From assembly GCF_000409775.1 (NCBI RefSeq), contig NZ_KE332391.1, positions 613,652-677,651 on the forward strand: DNA of 64,000 nucleotides, read 5' to 3'. Below, piece after piece: positions 1 to 10,628 of the stretch. The notes under the pieces were generated by a model. The model had not been told where the DNA came from and made no database searches. It saw only the letters and a list, made by a program, of their open reading frames with translations. The stretch comes from Litchfieldella anticariensis FP35 = DSM 16096 (GTDB lineage: Bacteria > Pseudomonadota > Gammaproteobacteria > Pseudomonadales > Halomonadaceae). Numbering within the stretch: the first letter of the stretch is position 1; each line of letters starts with the position of its first letter. A program made the position numbers and the translations under genes.

Positions 1-106
1 TCGGATCCTGGCTTGCGGCAATGGCAGGCTTGATGGCACCGACATAGTTGCCGAGGTGCGGCGTGCCGGTGGTGGTGATACCGGTAAGAACACGTGTCTT
101 GGTCAT
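1..106 (-). CDS. trpS: Tryptophan-tRNA ligase, 5' end only
   Basis: Only the first 35 codons are in the window; the gene runs off the left edge. The translated start ([14 protein letters not shown], then [11 protein letters not shown]) is the class I tryptophanyl-tRNA synthetase N-terminus. PHLGN is the HIGH-type ATP-binding signature that follows the first beta strand. The enzyme charges tRNA-Trp in the cytoplasm. It lies downstream of ald on the same strand, with a hairpin between them, so it is probably transcribed separately. The family call is firm; nothing can be said about the C-terminal KMSKS half. Confidence 0.9.
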   Translation of the reverse strand, partial: MTKTRVLTGITTTGTPHLGNYVGAIKPAIAASQDP

Positions 107-152
107 GGAGTCTGACTGGCCTGATCTATCGTTACGATCGCGCCAGTTTAAC

Positions 153-185
153 GTGCTGCCCCGCTCAAGGCGAACGGGGCAAGCA
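153..185 (-). terminator. Hairpin between ald and trpS
   Basis: Inverted repeat with a core stem TGCCCCG (157-163) and CGGGGCA (175-181). Further pairing of GTGC with GCAC extends it through a one-base bulge. It lies just after the ald stop codon in ald's direction. There is no clear T-run after it, so it may be a weak or factor-assisted terminator, or may protect the mRNA 3' end. Confidence 0.45.
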
Positions 186-203
186 CTTTCGCTCCTCAAG
201 AAC

Positions 204-1319
204 TCATCCGACCAGGGAAGCCGGATCCACGCTCTCCAATCCGAAAGCCTCGGCAACTGCCGGATAAGTCACCTGACCGTCATGCACGTTGAGCCCGGGC
301 AGGAAATGTGGGTCATCAGCCAATGCCTGCTGCCAGCCCTTGTCGGCCAACGCCATGACGAATGGCAGGGTAGCGTTGGTCAGAGCCTGGGTCGACGTCC
401 GCGCCACGGCACCCGGCATATTGGCCACGCAATAGTGCACGATGCCATCGACCACGTAGGTCGGCTCGGCATGGGTGGTCGCCTTACTGGTTTCGAAGCA
501 GCCCCCCTGGTCGATGGCGACATCCACCAGCACGCTGCCGGGCTTCATGTCCGAGAGCTGGGCACGAGTGATCAACTTGGGAGCAGCGGCTCCAGGCACT
601 AATACGGCACCGATGATCAGATCGGAGTCGCGAATCGCCTCATCCAACGCATCGGCGGTGGAATAGGCAGTTCTCATGCGTCCCTGGTAGCGGTGGTCGA
701 GCACCTCCAGACGTGGCAGCGACTTATCGAGGATCGTCACCTCAGCTCCCAAGCCCAATGCCATACGGGCCGCGTTCTCACCGACCACCCCACCACCGAT
801 GACGGTGACCCTAGCCGGCGGTACACCCGGCACCCCAGGCAACAGTACACCCGACCCGCCCTGCGCCTTTTCCAGACTGTGCGCCCCGGCCTGTACGGCC
901 ATACGCCCAGCTACCGCGCTCATCGGTGCCAGCAGCGGCAAGCCACCATGTGGGCTAGTGATGGTCTCATAGGCAATGCAAGTCGCACCGCTCTCCATCA
1001 GTCCACGGGTAAGCTTTTCCTCGGCAGCCAGGTGCAGATAGGTGAACAACGTCTGCCCTTTACGCAGACGCTTGACCTCCTCCGACTGGGGCTCCTTGAC
1101 CTTGAGGATCAATTCGGCTTCGTCCCAAAGTTTATCTACATCGGCCTCGAGCGAAGCCCCTGCCATCTCGAAATCAGCATCGGTAAAACCTGCACCTTCC
1201 CCAGCACTGGCCTGAACCCGAACTTGATGGCCTCGGTTCACCAACTCGCGGGCACCGGTAGGTGTCAGCGCCACGCGATACTCGTGATTCTTGATTTCCT
1301 TGGGCACGGCGATCTTCAT
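204..1319 (-). CDS. ald: Alanine dehydrogenase
   Basis: Catalyses reversible NAD-dependent oxidative deamination of L-alanine to pyruvate and ammonium. The 371-aa product has the usual family length. Its N-terminus [20 protein letters not shown] is typical of the AlaDH/PNT family. Lys75 in KVKEP and His96 in YLHLA match the substrate-binding lysine and catalytic histidine region, and the Rossmann loop IGGGVVG lies near residues 174-180. The start at 1319 is preceded by GGAGGT at good spacing, which excludes the 13-codon longer reading frame. It is monocistronic, with about 200 bp of A/T-rich sequence upstream. Confidence 0.95.
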   Translation of the reverse strand: MKIAVPKEIKNHEYRVALTPTGARELVNRGHQVRVQASAGEGAGFTDADFEMAGASLEADVDKLWDEAELILKVKEPQSEEVKRLRKGQTLFTYLHLAAEEKLTRGLMESGATCIAYETITSPHGGLPLLAPMSAVAGRMAVQAGAHSLEKAQGGSGVLLPGVPGVPPARVTVIGGGVVGENAARMALGLGAEVTILDKSLPRLEVLDHRYQGRMRTAYSTADALDEAIRDSDLIIGAVLVPGAAAPKLITRAQLSDMKPGSVLVDVAIDQGGCFETSKATTHAEPTYVVDGIVHYCVANMPGAVARTSTQALTNATLPFVMALADKGWQQALADDPHFLPGLNVHDGQVTYPAVAEAFGLESVDPASLVG

Positions 1320-1461
1320 GGCACCTCCGAATAAACATGTGATGTCGTAACAAGCCAACTCTCATTGTCATTACAGCACAACGAAGTAATCACGATGAGA
1401 TCACATGGAAATTCGCAAAAAACACACGATAATTCCCCAAAAAACCAAATTGGACCTCGGA

Positions 1462-1479
1462 AAAAAGCCTGAATTCAGG
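1462..1479 (-). terminator. Possible terminator of the hotdog thioesterase
   Basis: On the minus strand the perfect palindrome CCTGAATTCAGG (1468-1479) is followed directly by CTTTTTT. It lies about 50 bp beyond the stop codon of the thioesterase gene. The stem can be only about 4 bp, so the call rests mainly on the T-run and position. Confidence 0.35.
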
Positions 1480-1528
1480 AAAATTTTCTACCCCATGGGC
1501 CACCCGGGAAGTCGGCAGATACCAGACG

Positions 1529-1972
1529 TCAATCTTCGCCCTCGGGTACCAGGGCGGCTCCATAGATTGCTATGTATTCTTTGGGTATACGCCGGGCACG
1601 ACCGCTGGAGAGTTCGATACAGGCGAAGCGAGTGCGTGCACGCAGCAGTGTCTTGCCGTCGGCTGGTCGTCGCAATTGGAAGCGCCGAGTCAATGTCAAA
1701 CGGCCGTCGCAAGCGACGATCCAGGTAGCGAGCTCGAGGTGTTCGCCACAGAATGCCGGCGCCAAATAGTCAAGTTCATGCCGGTGAACGGCCATGCCTC
1801 GGTCTCGGTCGCGATAACGGGCCAGATCGAGCCCCAGAGATGCCGAATGCTGCCAACTAATTGCCTCGATCCAGCGCAGATATTCGATATTGTTGACATG
1901 ACCGAAGGCATCGATGGCGGGCATCTCGACCTCGATCTCAAGCGTGTAAGGATTTGGCAGGTCCCACCGCAT
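1529..1972 (-). CDS. 4HBT-family hotdog acyl-CoA thioesterase
   Basis: The 147-aa protein belongs to the single-hotdog 4-hydroxybenzoyl-CoA thioesterase/YbgC superfamily. The segment DAFGHVNNIEYLRW near residues 20-33 is the family's active-site stretch (catalytic Asp followed by GHVNN and the central helix). Such enzymes hydrolyse acyl-CoA thioesters in the cytoplasm; the acyl chain specificity cannot be read from the sequence. A second, frameshifted member of the same family lies at 55445-55853. No obvious operon partner: the upstream neighbour is the DUF2007 gene, about 170 bp away. Confidence 0.85.
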   Translation of the reverse strand: MRWDLPNPYTLEIEVEMPAIDAFGHVNNIEYLRWIEAISWQHSASLGLDLARYRDRDRGMAVHRHELDYLAPAFCGEHLELATWIVACDGRLTLTRRFQLRRPADGKTLLRARTRFACIELSSGRARRIPKEYIAIYGAALVPEGED

Positions 1973-2144
1973 GACTCATCTCCGATAGTACAGATCTCCG
2001 ATAGTTCAGATCGATTTTTTCGGGATTCTGATCCATGTCGCAGATAAAAGAGGGACTTGGCTGTTATCGGCGTGGGCAAGGAGAACAAGTGCAGCCTGAC
2101 TGGCGAACTGCCGCCGATGGCCAGATCTCGTGCACGACAACGAA

Positions 2145-2468
2145 TCAGGGTTTGCGCATGCCACATTTCCAGCAAGTATCGAAAACACCCTCGAGGACTT
2201 CACCACAGCCCGAGCAGCGCCAATCGGGGAGCGAAGCATCCGCCCCCTTCAGACTTTTCTGAATCAGGGCCTGGGCACGGCTGACATTATGAGCCGCCAC
2301 CCAGACTTCAGGTTCACACTCCGACAGCGGTAGCTCTCCGGCGCCCCCACCCAGCGTCAGGTTGCGCAACTCGGCGGGGACACCGGCGGCAGTCAGCACA
2401 TTGTGGATATGGCTGACCAGCAGCGCATTGGAGTGGGCGAAGACGCGAACGAAGTCTAGTTCAGCCAT
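2145..2468 (-). CDS. DUF2007 protein with C-terminal zinc ribbon
   Basis: A 107-aa protein. Residues 1-70 (LDFVRVFAHSNALLVSHIHNVL onward) match the DUF2007 putative signal-transducing domain, a small alpha/beta fold. The last 25 residues hold two CxxC-type knuckles, CSGC and CWKC, which would bind one zinc. The combination resembles small adaptor proteins, but the partner and function are unknown. The gene ends about 170 bp before the thioesterase and starts 43 bp after rlmI on the same strand, so it may be cotranscribed with rlmI. Confidence 0.75.
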   Translation of the reverse strand: MAELDFVRVFAHSNALLVSHIHNVLTAAGVPAELRNLTLGGGAGELPLSECEPEVWVAAHNVSRAQALIQKSLKGADASLPDWRCSGCGEVLEGVFDTCWKCGMRKP

Positions 2469-2511
2469 AATTCATAGTGACAGGAAATGAGCGAGCGCAG
2501 CAATTTCCTCC

Positions 2512-3714
2512 TCAGTCGCGGAAGATGCGCACCCCCAATGCCTTCAAATAGGCCGTCTCAGGGATCGCCGGATGCACAGGGTGATCCGGCCCTTGGTGCC
2601 CCTGATAGATGATTTGGCCATTGCGGTCCTGATGACGTACCGCGCCACGCACGCATTCCACCAGACGTTCCTGTGCCAGATGCATGGAACACGAGGCCGA
2701 CAGCAGCAAACCGTCCCGCCCCAGCAGACGCATGGCGTCACGGTTGAGACGTGAATAGGCCCGCTCACCATTGGGGATGTCCTTGCGCTTCTTGATGAAG
2801 GCCGGGGGATCAAGAATCACCACGTCGAACTGTTCCCCTTCGGCCTTGAGTGCGGCAAGCGCTTCGAACGCATCGCCCTCACCAATCGCCACTTGCTCGG
2901 CCAAACCGTTCAGGGCGGCATTCTCGGCCACTCGTTCCAGCATCACGCCAGAGGTATCGATACACAGTACCTCACTCGCCCCGTGGGCCGCTGCCTGCAC
3001 CCCCCAGCCACCGACATAACTGAACACGTCCAGTACCCGCTTACCAGCAACCAGACCATTCAACCAGGCGCGGTTGGATCGATGATCATAGAACCAGCCG
3101 GTCTTCTGACCATCAAGTACCGGCACCACGAAACGCACCCCATTCTCTTCCAGTTGAACGTGTTCGGGGAGCTCGCCCTTGACTACCTCGACCTGGCGTT
3201 CGAGTTGTTCCTGCCGACGCCCGGAAGAATCGTTCTTGAACACGATGGCGCGTGGCGATAACACCTTGTCCAGCGCTGCGGTGACTTCTTCGCCCAGACG
3301 CTCCATGCCCAAGGTGTTGAGCTGTACCACCAGCACGTCGCCGAAGCGATCGACGATCAATCCCGGTAACAGGTCGCCCTCACCATGGATCAAGCGATAG
3401 TAGGGTTTATCGAACAGTCGTTGACGCAGCCCCAATGCCTGATTGAAGCGATGCACCAGTAGAGATCGGTCGAGGCGGACATTGGGATCGCGAGACACGA
3501 CACGCGCACAGATCAACGAATGCGGGTTGACATAAGCCACCCCCATCGCCTTGCCATTGGCAGCCTCGATCACCGCCTGGCTTCCCGGATCGAAAGACTT
3601 GAGTGGCGTGGCCTCGGTATCGATCTCGTTGGAATACAGCCACAAGTGGCCAGCCTTCAAACGACGATCGGCATTCTTCTTCAAACGCAGACGTTCGGTC
3701 ACGCGAAACTCCAT
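2512..3714 (-). CDS. rlmI: 23S rRNA m5C1962 methyltransferase
   Basis: SAM-dependent methyltransferase of the RlmI/RlmK class, which methylates C1962 of 23S rRNA. The 400-aa product starts with a PUA domain (residues about 1-80, containing RRLKAGHLWLYSNEI), followed by the EEHEE linker region and a Rossmann methyltransferase domain. Motif I is VLDVFSYVGGWGVQAAAHGA, motif IV is ILDPPAF, and SASCSMH carries the catalytic cysteine segment. The ATG at 3714 is chosen over an in-frame TTG at 3729 because the family N-terminus (MEFRVTERLRLKK) begins there; neither has a strong Shine-Dalgarno sequence. Confidence 0.93.
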   Translation of the reverse strand: MEFRVTERLRLKKNADRRLKAGHLWLYSNEIDTEATPLKSFDPGSQAVIEAANGKAMGVAYVNPHSLICARVVSRDPNVRLDRSLLVHRFNQALGLRQRLFDKPYYRLIHGEGDLLPGLIVDRFGDVLVVQLNTLGMERLGEEVTAALDKVLSPRAIVFKNDSSGRRQEQLERQVEVVKGELPEHVQLEENGVRFVVPVLDGQKTGWFYDHRSNRAWLNGLVAGKRVLDVFSYVGGWGVQAAAHGASEVLCIDTSGVMLERVAENAALNGLAEQVAIGEGDAFEALAALKAEGEQFDVVILDPPAFIKKRKDIPNGERAYSRLNRDAMRLLGRDGLLLSASCSMHLAQERLVECVRGAVRHQDRNGQIIYQGHQGPDHPVHPAIPETAYLKALGVRIFRD

Positions 3715-3793
3715 GATATCGATAAGCAAGTATAGAAATATTCTAACCTACTCGCGGCCGCCTACGCGCGGCCACGGGGTTTTTCCGGCAGGC

Positions 3794-4624
3794 TTACGTC
3801 TGGCAGATAGCGCAGAAGACACTGGCGCGTTGACCCAAAGTCACTAGTCTCAGTTCGGCACCACAGCGGCGGCAAGACTCGCCATCGCGACCGTAGACAT
3901 TGAGGCGCTGAGAAAAGTAACCCGGCTCGCCGGTACCACTGACGAAGTCACGCAACGTCGTGCCACCTTGGGTAATGGCCGCCGCCAGCACCTCACGTAC
4001 CGCGGCGGCCAACAGCTCGTAGCGCTCCAATGAGATGCGCCCGGCGGACCGGCGGGGATCGATACCGGCTAGAAACAATGCCTCGCTGGCGTAGATGTTA
4101 CCGACCCCTACCACCACGGCGTTGTCCATCAGAAAGGGTTTCACGGCAATACGCCGCTTGCGTGACAGGGCGTGGAGCCGATGCGCATCGAACTCCGGGG
4201 ACAAGGGTTCCGGTCCCAATCGCGCCAGCCTGGGATCCGTCTCGGCACTGCCTTGCAGCCAGTCGACGAATCCGAAGCGCCGTGGGTCGTGGTAGCGCAG
4301 GATGGCGTCGTTTTCCAATACCAGGTCGATGTGGTCGTGCTTCTTCGGCAGATCGCCCAGGCGCGCAATCCGGAGGCTTCCCGACATGCCTAAATGCCAC
4401 AATAACGCACGCGACCCGCTATCGGCTCCGCTGACGGGTACCAACAAGTACTTGGCGCGCCGGCCCAGCGTACCAAGACGCATGCCCACCAAGGCATCCT
4501 CGAACTCTTGCGGCACGGGAATACGGAGACGCCGTTCGCGGACGATCACTTCACGAATCTCACGCCCTTCCACATGAGGCGCGATCCCACGGCGCGTAGT
4601 CTCGACTTCAGGCAATTCAGGCAT
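3794..4624 (-). CDS. mutM: Formamidopyrimidine-DNA glycosylase
   Basis: Base-excision repair glycosylase/AP lyase that removes 8-oxoguanine and ring-opened purines. The 276-aa protein begins [13 protein letters not shown]: after Met removal, Pro is the N-terminal nucleophile and the next Glu is catalytic. GRRAKYLL carries the conserved beta-turn lysine. The C-terminus is a CxxC-x16-CxxC zinc finger (CRRCG ... CAICQT) that contacts DNA. The longer open frame upstream lacks family similarity, and AGGAATCTCCC precedes the ATG at 4624. Gene order radC-rpmB-rpmG-mutM is the same as in E. coli, but a hairpin separates rpmG from mutM. Confidence 0.97.
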   Translation of the reverse strand: MPELPEVETTRRGIAPHVEGREIREVIVRERRLRIPVPQEFEDALVGMRLGTLGRRAKYLLVPVSGADSGSRALLWHLGMSGSLRIARLGDLPKKHDHIDLVLENDAILRYHDPRRFGFVDWLQGSAETDPRLARLGPEPLSPEFDAHRLHALSRKRRIAVKPFLMDNAVVVGVGNIYASEALFLAGIDPRRSAGRISLERYELLAAAVREVLAAAITQGGTTLRDFVSGTGEPGYFSQRLNVYGRDGESCRRCGAELRLVTLGQRASVFCAICQT

Positions 4625-4656
4625 GGGAGATTCCTGGGCAGGACTCAGATACACAA

Positions 4657-4678
4657 GAACCCGGCGTGGGCCGGGTTC
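4657..4678 (-). terminator. Hairpin terminator after rpmBG
   Basis: Perfect 9-bp stem GAACCCGGC (4657-4665) with GCCGGGTTC (4670-4678) and a 4-nt loop. On the minus strand it is followed by TTGTGT. It lies between the rpmG stop and the mutM start, so it should limit read-through from the strong ribosomal-protein promoter into mutM. The same stem sequence recurs at 23075-23096. Confidence 0.6.
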
Positions 4679-4854
4679 CTGGACAGACTCTCGCCTGCGG
4701 TAGAAGCCTGAGCAACACCAGATTCCCGTTGCAAGCGATGGTAGGCTGACTGTCGCCGGAGCGCAAAAACCGCAGTTTACATAGGAGTAAATGAGGATTT
4801 CGAGCACCGCTGACGGTCAGGATACCAAGCGCAGCAGGGAATGGGGTGTTGCGA

Positions 4855-5010
4855 TTACTTGATCTTGGCTTCCTTATACATCACATGCTTGCGGACGACC
4901 GGATCGTACTTCTTGAACTCGAGCTTGTCCGGAGTGTTCCGCTTGTTCTTGTCGGTGGTATAGAAGTGGCCGGTACCGGCGCTGGACACCAACTTGATCT
5001 TGTCACGCAT
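4855..5010 (-). CDS. rpmG: 50S ribosomal protein L33
   Basis: A 51-aa basic protein, too short for most gene finders. Translation gives [19 protein letters not shown], then [17 protein letters not shown] and a C-terminus ending in YKEAKIK, which is bacterial L33. It has no cysteine pairs, so it is the zinc-independent (C-minus) form. It lies 24 bp downstream of rpmB in the usual rpmB-rpmG operon and should be driven by the promoter at 5391-5419. Confidence 0.96.
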   Translation of the reverse strand: MRDKIKLVSSAGTGHFYTTDKNKRNTPDKLEFKKYDPVVRKHVMYKEAKIK

Positions 5011-5034
5011 GACGATTGCTCCCTGAAAATTCGC

Positions 5035-5271
5035 TTAGACGGCTTCGCCGCGCTTGCGGATGTCGCTGAGCACCGCTTCGATGCCCTTCTTGTCGATGAT
5101 ACGCATACCCTTGGAGGAGATGCGCAGCTTGACGAAGCGCTTCTCGGACTCCACCCAGAAGCGGTGGGTGTGCAGATTCGGCAAGAAGCGACGACGAGTC
5201 TTGCGCTGGGAGTGGGAAACGTTATTACCAGTCACCGGGCGCTTGCCGGTAACCTGACATACTTTGGACAT
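5035..5271 (-). CDS. rpmB: 50S ribosomal protein L28
   Basis: The 78-aa product starts [20 protein letters not shown] and ends in IRKRGEAV, matching bacterial L28 in sequence and exact length. The open frame extends 24 codons upstream, but GGAGGCTCCC sits directly before the ATG at 5271 and the family begins there. First gene of the rpmB-rpmG operon; it assembles late into the large subunit. Confidence 0.97.
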   Translation of the reverse strand: MSKVCQVTGKRPVTGNNVSHSQRKTRRRFLPNLHTHRFWVESEKRFVKLRISSKGMRIIDKKGIEAVLSDIRKRGEAV

Positions 5272-5390
5272 GGGAGCCTCCAACCGCTTGGCGATTTGTG
5301 CAAAACCTGTCGGGCAAACCGGGTAGGGCGAACGGCTGGCCACCGCCTCAATGCCCCCTTATTTAACCCAAGGGAATTCAAAGGCTGCAC

Positions 5391-5419
5391 TTTATACCAG
5401 ACCTTCCCCCGTCAGGCAA
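5391..5419 (-). promoter_or_regulatory. Sigma-70 promoter of rpmB-rpmG
   Basis: On the minus strand TTGCCT (5419-5414), a 17-bp spacer and TATAAA (5396-5391) lie about 120 bp upstream of rpmB. A GC-containing discriminator follows the -10 box, as is common for ribosomal-protein promoters under growth-rate control. Read by eye; no start site is mapped. Confidence 0.65.
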
Positions 5420-5474
5420 GTGCAAGCGCTTATGCGTTAGGCTCTATGAACCGAGCGTACGCAACCAGTTTATC

Positions 5475-6149
5475 TCAAATCCATCCCCTTTCGGCGAAGG
5501 ATACCACCTCCGCATCACCCACCACGAAATGGTCTAACACACGGATCTCCAGCAGGCCCAGCGCCTCCCTGAGCCGTTCGGTGATCCGTCGGTCGGCATC
5601 GCTTGGCTCAGCGATTCCAGAAGGATGGTTGTGGGCGAAGATGACCGCCCCGGCGCCCAGCTCCAACGCCCGACGGGCCACCTCTCTCGGGTAGACCGAG
5701 GCACTATCCAAGGTGCCGCGAAACAGTGACTCGAAGCGGATCACCCGATGCTGACTGTCGAGAAACAGTGCGGCGAACTCTTCATGGCCGAGATGACGAA
5801 GCTGCGAGGCAAAATAGCTCCGCACCAGCGCCGGCGACGTCAGAGCACCACCACGCTCGAGCTGGCTAGCCAGGTGGCGTCGAGACAGTTCCAGCACCGC
5901 CTGGAGTTGCACATACTTGGCTTCGCCTAGGCCGTGCTCGGCACAAAAGCGAGTACGATCGGCCTCCAGCAACTGACGCAAACCGCCGAAACCATTCAAC
6001 AGGTCACGAGCCAGATCGACCGCCGAGCGCCCCTTGACCCCAACCCGCAGAAAAATCGCCAGTAACTCAGCGTCCGACAACCCTGCCGCACCCAAGGCGA
6101 GCAGCTTCTCCCGTGGGCGCTCGCCCTCGGGCCAATTCCTGATAGACAT
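5475..6149 (-). CDS. radC: RadC family JAMM/MPN protein
   Basis: A 224-aa protein of the RadC (DUF2466) family. The N-terminal part carries a helix-hairpin-helix region ([22 protein letters not shown]). The C-terminal JAB1/MPN domain has the metal signature [14 protein letters not shown], the JAMM zinc motif. The original link of radC to DNA repair was withdrawn, and its biochemical role is unknown. Start 6149 has AGGGA at proper spacing; an upstream in-frame ATG at 6161 is possible. Divergent from coaBC and upstream of rpmB, as in E. coli. Confidence 0.93.
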   Translation of the reverse strand: MSIRNWPEGERPREKLLALGAAGLSDAELLAIFLRVGVKGRSAVDLARDLLNGFGGLRQLLEADRTRFCAEHGLGEAKYVQLQAVLELSRRHLASQLERGGALTSPALVRSYFASQLRHLGHEEFAALFLDSQHRVIRFESLFRGTLDSASVYPREVARRALELGAGAVIFAHNHPSGIAEPSDADRRITERLREALGLLEIRVLDHFVVGDAEVVSFAERGWI

Positions 6150-6264
6150 GCGTCCCTGCATCCTTTCTTTTTATTCCCCGGCAAGCGAGGTCGGCCGGCC
6201 TTGGCTACGCAAAATCCGGCACCAATGGTAAGGTAGGCGTTTAGCTTTCCGTTCGGATGGTGTT

Positions 6265-7530
6265 ATGTCAACACTACTCGGTAAACGCATCTTGCTCGGC
6301 ATCAGTGCCGGCATTGCTGCCTACAAGAGCGCCCATTTGGCGCGGCTGTTGAAGAAGGCCGGTGCGGAAGTGCGAGTGGTCATGACCGAAGGTGCGCAAG
6401 CCTTCATCACGCCACTGACGCTACAAGCCCTGACCGGTGAGGCAGTGCGCACGTCACTGCTCGATCCCGAGGCCGAAGCTGGCATGGGGCATATCGAGTT
6501 AGCCCGCTGGGCCGAGTTGATCCTGGTGGCCCCAGGAACGGCTGACCTGATGGCACGCTTGGCACACGGGCAGGCCGATGATCTCCTGACGACGTTATGC
6601 CTGGCCAGCCAAGCCGAGCGAGTGATGGCCCCGGCCATGAACCAAGCCATGTGGCGTCATCCCGCGACACAACGCAACGCGCGTCAGCTCGAGCTGGATG
6701 GTTGGCGACTGCTGGGACCGGATGCCGGCGACCAAGCCTGCGGTGATGTGGGGCCAGGGCGGATGCTCGAGCCAGAGAGCCTGATAGTCGAGCTATCCCT
6801 TTTTCCTGCAGCCACGACGACCAGCCGCGCTGATGCAAGCGGTTTGAAGGTCGTCATCACTGCCGGTCCTACCCGCGAACCCATCGACCCGGTGCGTTAT
6901 CTCTCCAATCACAGCTCTGGAAAGATGGGCTACGCCTTGGCCGAGGCTGCTGCACGCCTTGGCGCGGAAGTTACATTGATCAGCGGACCGGTCAACTTGC
7001 CGACACCAGTTGGAGTGACACGCATCGATGTGACGTCAGCCCTCGACATGTTCGAGGCCGCCAACCACCAGGCCGAGAACAGCGATGTCTTCATCGGCTG
7101 CGCGGCCGTGGCCGACTACCGGGTTGCAAAGGCTGCCGAACACAAGATCAAGAAGACCTCCGACCGCGACGACCTGACTCTTACCTTGGTCAAGAATCCC
7201 GATATCATCGCCGAAATCGCCGCTCGAGCACGCTCCACCGGATATCCTCTCGTGGTCGGCTTCGCCGCCGAAACCCGTGATGTCGAGACCTATGCCAACG
7301 ACAAGCTCACGCGCAAGGGACTGGACATGATCGTGGCCAACGATGTGTCACAGGACGGCCTTGGCTTTGGCTCTGACCACAACGCTGCCCTACTTCTGTG
7401 GCGCGATACCAGTGGCCACCCCACGCAGCGTCGCGAATTGCCGACACAGACCAAGTCGGAAATGGCCGTAGCGATTCTCGATACCATTCTTGAACGTCTG
7501 GCCGAACGCCAGGATACGACACCTCCCTGA
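6265..7530 (+). CDS. coaBC: Bifunctional phosphopantothenoylcysteine decarboxylase/synthetase
   Basis: Catalyses steps two and three of coenzyme A synthesis from phosphopantothenate: CTP-dependent ligation to cysteine (CoaB), then FMN-dependent decarboxylation (CoaC). The 421-aa protein has CoaC at residues 1-185, with His76 in GMGHIELA, the PAMNQAMW motif (Asn126) and Cys159 in [11 protein letters not shown]. CoaB follows from about residue 190 with [22 protein letters not shown] and Lys in EHKIKK. Full length and all landmark residues are present. It is 11 bp upstream of dut, the classical dfp-dut pair. Confidence 0.97.
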   Translation: MSTLLGKRILLGISAGIAAYKSAHLARLLKKAGAEVRVVMTEGAQAFITPLTLQALTGEAVRTSLLDPEAEAGMGHIELARWAELILVAPGTADLMARLAHGQADDLLTTLCLASQAERVMAPAMNQAMWRHPATQRNARQLELDGWRLLGPDAGDQACGDVGPGRMLEPESLIVELSLFPAATTTSRADASGLKVVITAGPTREPIDPVRYLSNHSSGKMGYALAEAAARLGAEVTLISGPVNLPTPVGVTRIDVTSALDMFEAANHQAENSDVFIGCAAVADYRVAKAAEHKIKKTSDRDDLTLTLVKNPDIIAEIAARARSTGYPLVVGFAAETRDVETYANDKLTRKGLDMIVANDVSQDGLGFGSDHNAALLLWRDTSGHPTQRRELPTQTKSEMAVAILDTILERLAERQDTTPP

Positions 7531-7541
7531 CAGGAACAGTA

Positions 7542-8030
7542 ATGGTCGACACCCTCTCCCCCCCATCACAACGCACGACTCCCAAACTAGCCGTCAAAAT
7601 TCTCGATGGCCGGGTACGCGACTTTCCGCTACCGCATTATGCCACCACCGGTAGTGCCGGCATGGATCTGCGCGCCTTGCTCGATGCCCCGCTGACGCTC
7701 GCCCCCGGGCAATGCGAACTGGTACGCACTGGGCTGGCGATCCATATTGCCGACCCCGGACTCGCCGGAATGATCCTGCCGCGCTCCGGCCTGGGTCACA
7801 AGCACGGCATCGTGCTTGGCAATCTGGTTGGGTTGATCGATTCCGACTATCAAGGGGAATTGATGATTTCAGTATGGAATCGCGGAGAGCAGGAGTTCGT
7901 GCTCGAACCTGGTGAACGCCTGGCACAGTATGTGCTTGTTCCAGTGGTGCAGGCCGAACTCGAAGTGGTGGAGGACTTCGACGCCAGCCTGCGAGGCACA
8001 GGCGGTTTCGGTAGCTCCGGCCGCCACTGA
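7542..8030 (+). CDS. dut: dUTP diphosphatase
   Basis: Hydrolyses dUTP to dUMP and pyrophosphate, supplying dTMP precursor and keeping uracil out of DNA. The 162-aa protein shows the trimeric dUTPase motifs in order: SAGMDLRA (I), [11 protein letters not shown] (II), [14 protein letters not shown] with catalytic Asp100 (III), [10 protein letters not shown] (IV) and the flexible C-terminal arm [10 protein letters not shown] (V). The N-terminus is about 10 residues longer than E. coli Dut. Likely cotranscribed with coaBC. Confidence 0.97.
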   Translation: MVDTLSPPSQRTTPKLAVKILDGRVRDFPLPHYATTGSAGMDLRALLDAPLTLAPGQCELVRTGLAIHIADPGLAGMILPRSGLGHKHGIVLGNLVGLIDSDYQGELMISVWNRGEQEFVLEPGERLAQYVLVPVVQAELEVVEDFDASLRGTGGFGSSGRH

Positions 8031-8124
8031 GCACGGCTGCCTGGACAGCTGGCCAAGCCTGCGACACCAAACACTGCCTTGCCGTCAGAAACATGGCCGT
8101 TCCTACCGATCAAGGAGTTGAGAT

Positions 8125-9507
8125 ATGACACAAGTCCCCGCTTCCATCTTTCGCGCCTATGATATTCGAGGCATTGTCGACGACACCCTCACCGAGGAGA
8201 GCGTCGAACTGATCGGTCGCGCCATCGGATCCGAGGCGGCCGCCCGTGGCGAGTCCACGGTCATTGTGGCCCGCGACGGACGCCTCTCCGGCCCCCGCTT
8301 GGAATCCGCCATGATCCGCGGCCTCACTGCCAGCGGGCGAGACGTCATCGACATCGGTATGGTACCCACCCCGGTGCTCTACTACGCCACTCATGTACTA
8401 GAAAACAGCACTTCGGGGGTGATGATCACCGGTAGCCACAACCCTCCAGACTACAATGGTTTCAAGATCGTGCTGGGGGGTGAAACCCTTTCCGGCGATG
8501 CCATCACTGCGCTTTACCATCGTATTCAGGAAAGCGATTTTACCGAGGGCGAAGGTAGTGTTCGCAAAGAGGACGTGCGCGATGCCTATCTCGAGCGCAT
8601 CCTCGGCGACGTCAAGCTCGGGCGTCCCATCAAAGCAGTGGTCGATTGTGGCAACGGGGTGGCCGGCGAATTGGGTCCCAAGCTGGTCGAACGTCTAGGC
8701 GCCGAGACAATCCCGCTATTCGCCGAGATCGATGGCACCTTCCCCAACCACCACCCCGATCCCGGCAAGCCGGAAAACCTCAAGGACCTGATTCGCACCG
8801 TCAAGGAAACCGGTGCCGATGTAGGGCTGGCCTTTGACGGTGATGGTGACCGCTTGGGGGTAATCACACCCAAGGGAGAATTGATTTATCCCGACCGACT
8901 GCTGATGGCCTTCGCCGAAGACATGCTGTCCCGCAATCCTGGAGCCCGAGTAATCTTCGACGTCAAATGCACCGGCAACCTGGCCCAAGTGATCGAATCT
9001 GCCGGCGGCACCCCAGAAATGTGGCGTACCGGCCACTCGCTGATCAAGGGGCGCATGAAAGAAACTAGCGCCCTGCTTGCTGGGGAGATGAGCGGACATA
9101 TTTTCTTCAAAGAGCGCTGGTATGGCTTTGACGACGGCCTCTATGGCGCCGCACGACTGCTGGAGATCCTCTCTCACCAGGATCTCGATGCCGATGCCTT
9201 CTTCGACCGCTTCCCCCAGGATTTGGGCACGCCGGAGCTGAACATCCATGTCACCGACGAAACCAAGTTCGACTTGGTCGAACGCCTGGCACGTGAAGGT
9301 GATTTCGGTGTGGATGGTGTCAAGACGACACTGGACGGGATCCGGGTCGATTACCCGGATGGCTGGGGACTGTGCCGTGCCTCCAACACCACACCGGTAC
9401 TGGTACTACGTTTCGAGGGTAAGAACGAAGCGGCACTAGCACGCATCCAGTCCAGTTTCGGCGCCGCCTTGACCCAAGTCGCCCCCGGTATTGAGCTGCC
9501 GTTCTGA
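8125..9507 (+). CDS. algC: Phosphomannomutase/phosphoglucomutase
   Basis: Interconverts hexose 1- and 6-phosphates, feeding GDP-mannose and other nucleotide-sugar pathways for exopolysaccharide and LPS. The 460-aa protein has the AlgC layout: FRAYDIRG at the N-terminus, the phosphoserine loop TGSHNPP (Ser104), the metal loop DGDGDR (238-243), the sugar loop GEMSGH and the C-terminal phosphate site RASNTTPVLVLRFEG. ATG at 8125 is preceded by AAGGAG. The placement dut-algC-argB is the same as in Pseudomonas. Confidence 0.96.
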   Translation: MTQVPASIFRAYDIRGIVDDTLTEESVELIGRAIGSEAAARGESTVIVARDGRLSGPRLESAMIRGLTASGRDVIDIGMVPTPVLYYATHVLENSTSGVMITGSHNPPDYNGFKIVLGGETLSGDAITALYHRIQESDFTEGEGSVRKEDVRDAYLERILGDVKLGRPIKAVVDCGNGVAGELGPKLVERLGAETIPLFAEIDGTFPNHHPDPGKPENLKDLIRTVKETGADVGLAFDGDGDRLGVITPKGELIYPDRLLMAFAEDMLSRNPGARVIFDVKCTGNLAQVIESAGGTPEMWRTGHSLIKGRMKETSALLAGEMSGHIFFKERWYGFDDGLYGAARLLEILSHQDLDADAFFDRFPQDLGTPELNIHVTDETKFDLVERLAREGDFGVDGVKTTLDGIRVDYPDGWGLCRASNTTPVLVLRFEGKNEAALARIQSSFGAALTQVAPGIELPF

Positions 9508-9572
9508 TCCGATTTTCATGAGCTTGTCGTGGTGCCGCGCTAATGTTGAGCAGTCGGTGCCGCGACCCCTGA

Positions 9573-10502
<930 letters not shown>

Positions 10503-10628
10503 CCCCGCCAGGGTTTATCCGAAAAGCGCCGATCACGATGCCGGCAGCTCTCGGACAAGCCCCAATGTTTGCCCCGAAGCGGGGGCGACAGTAGGATGAG
10601 TAAACAACAGGATTATTAGAAGAACATC

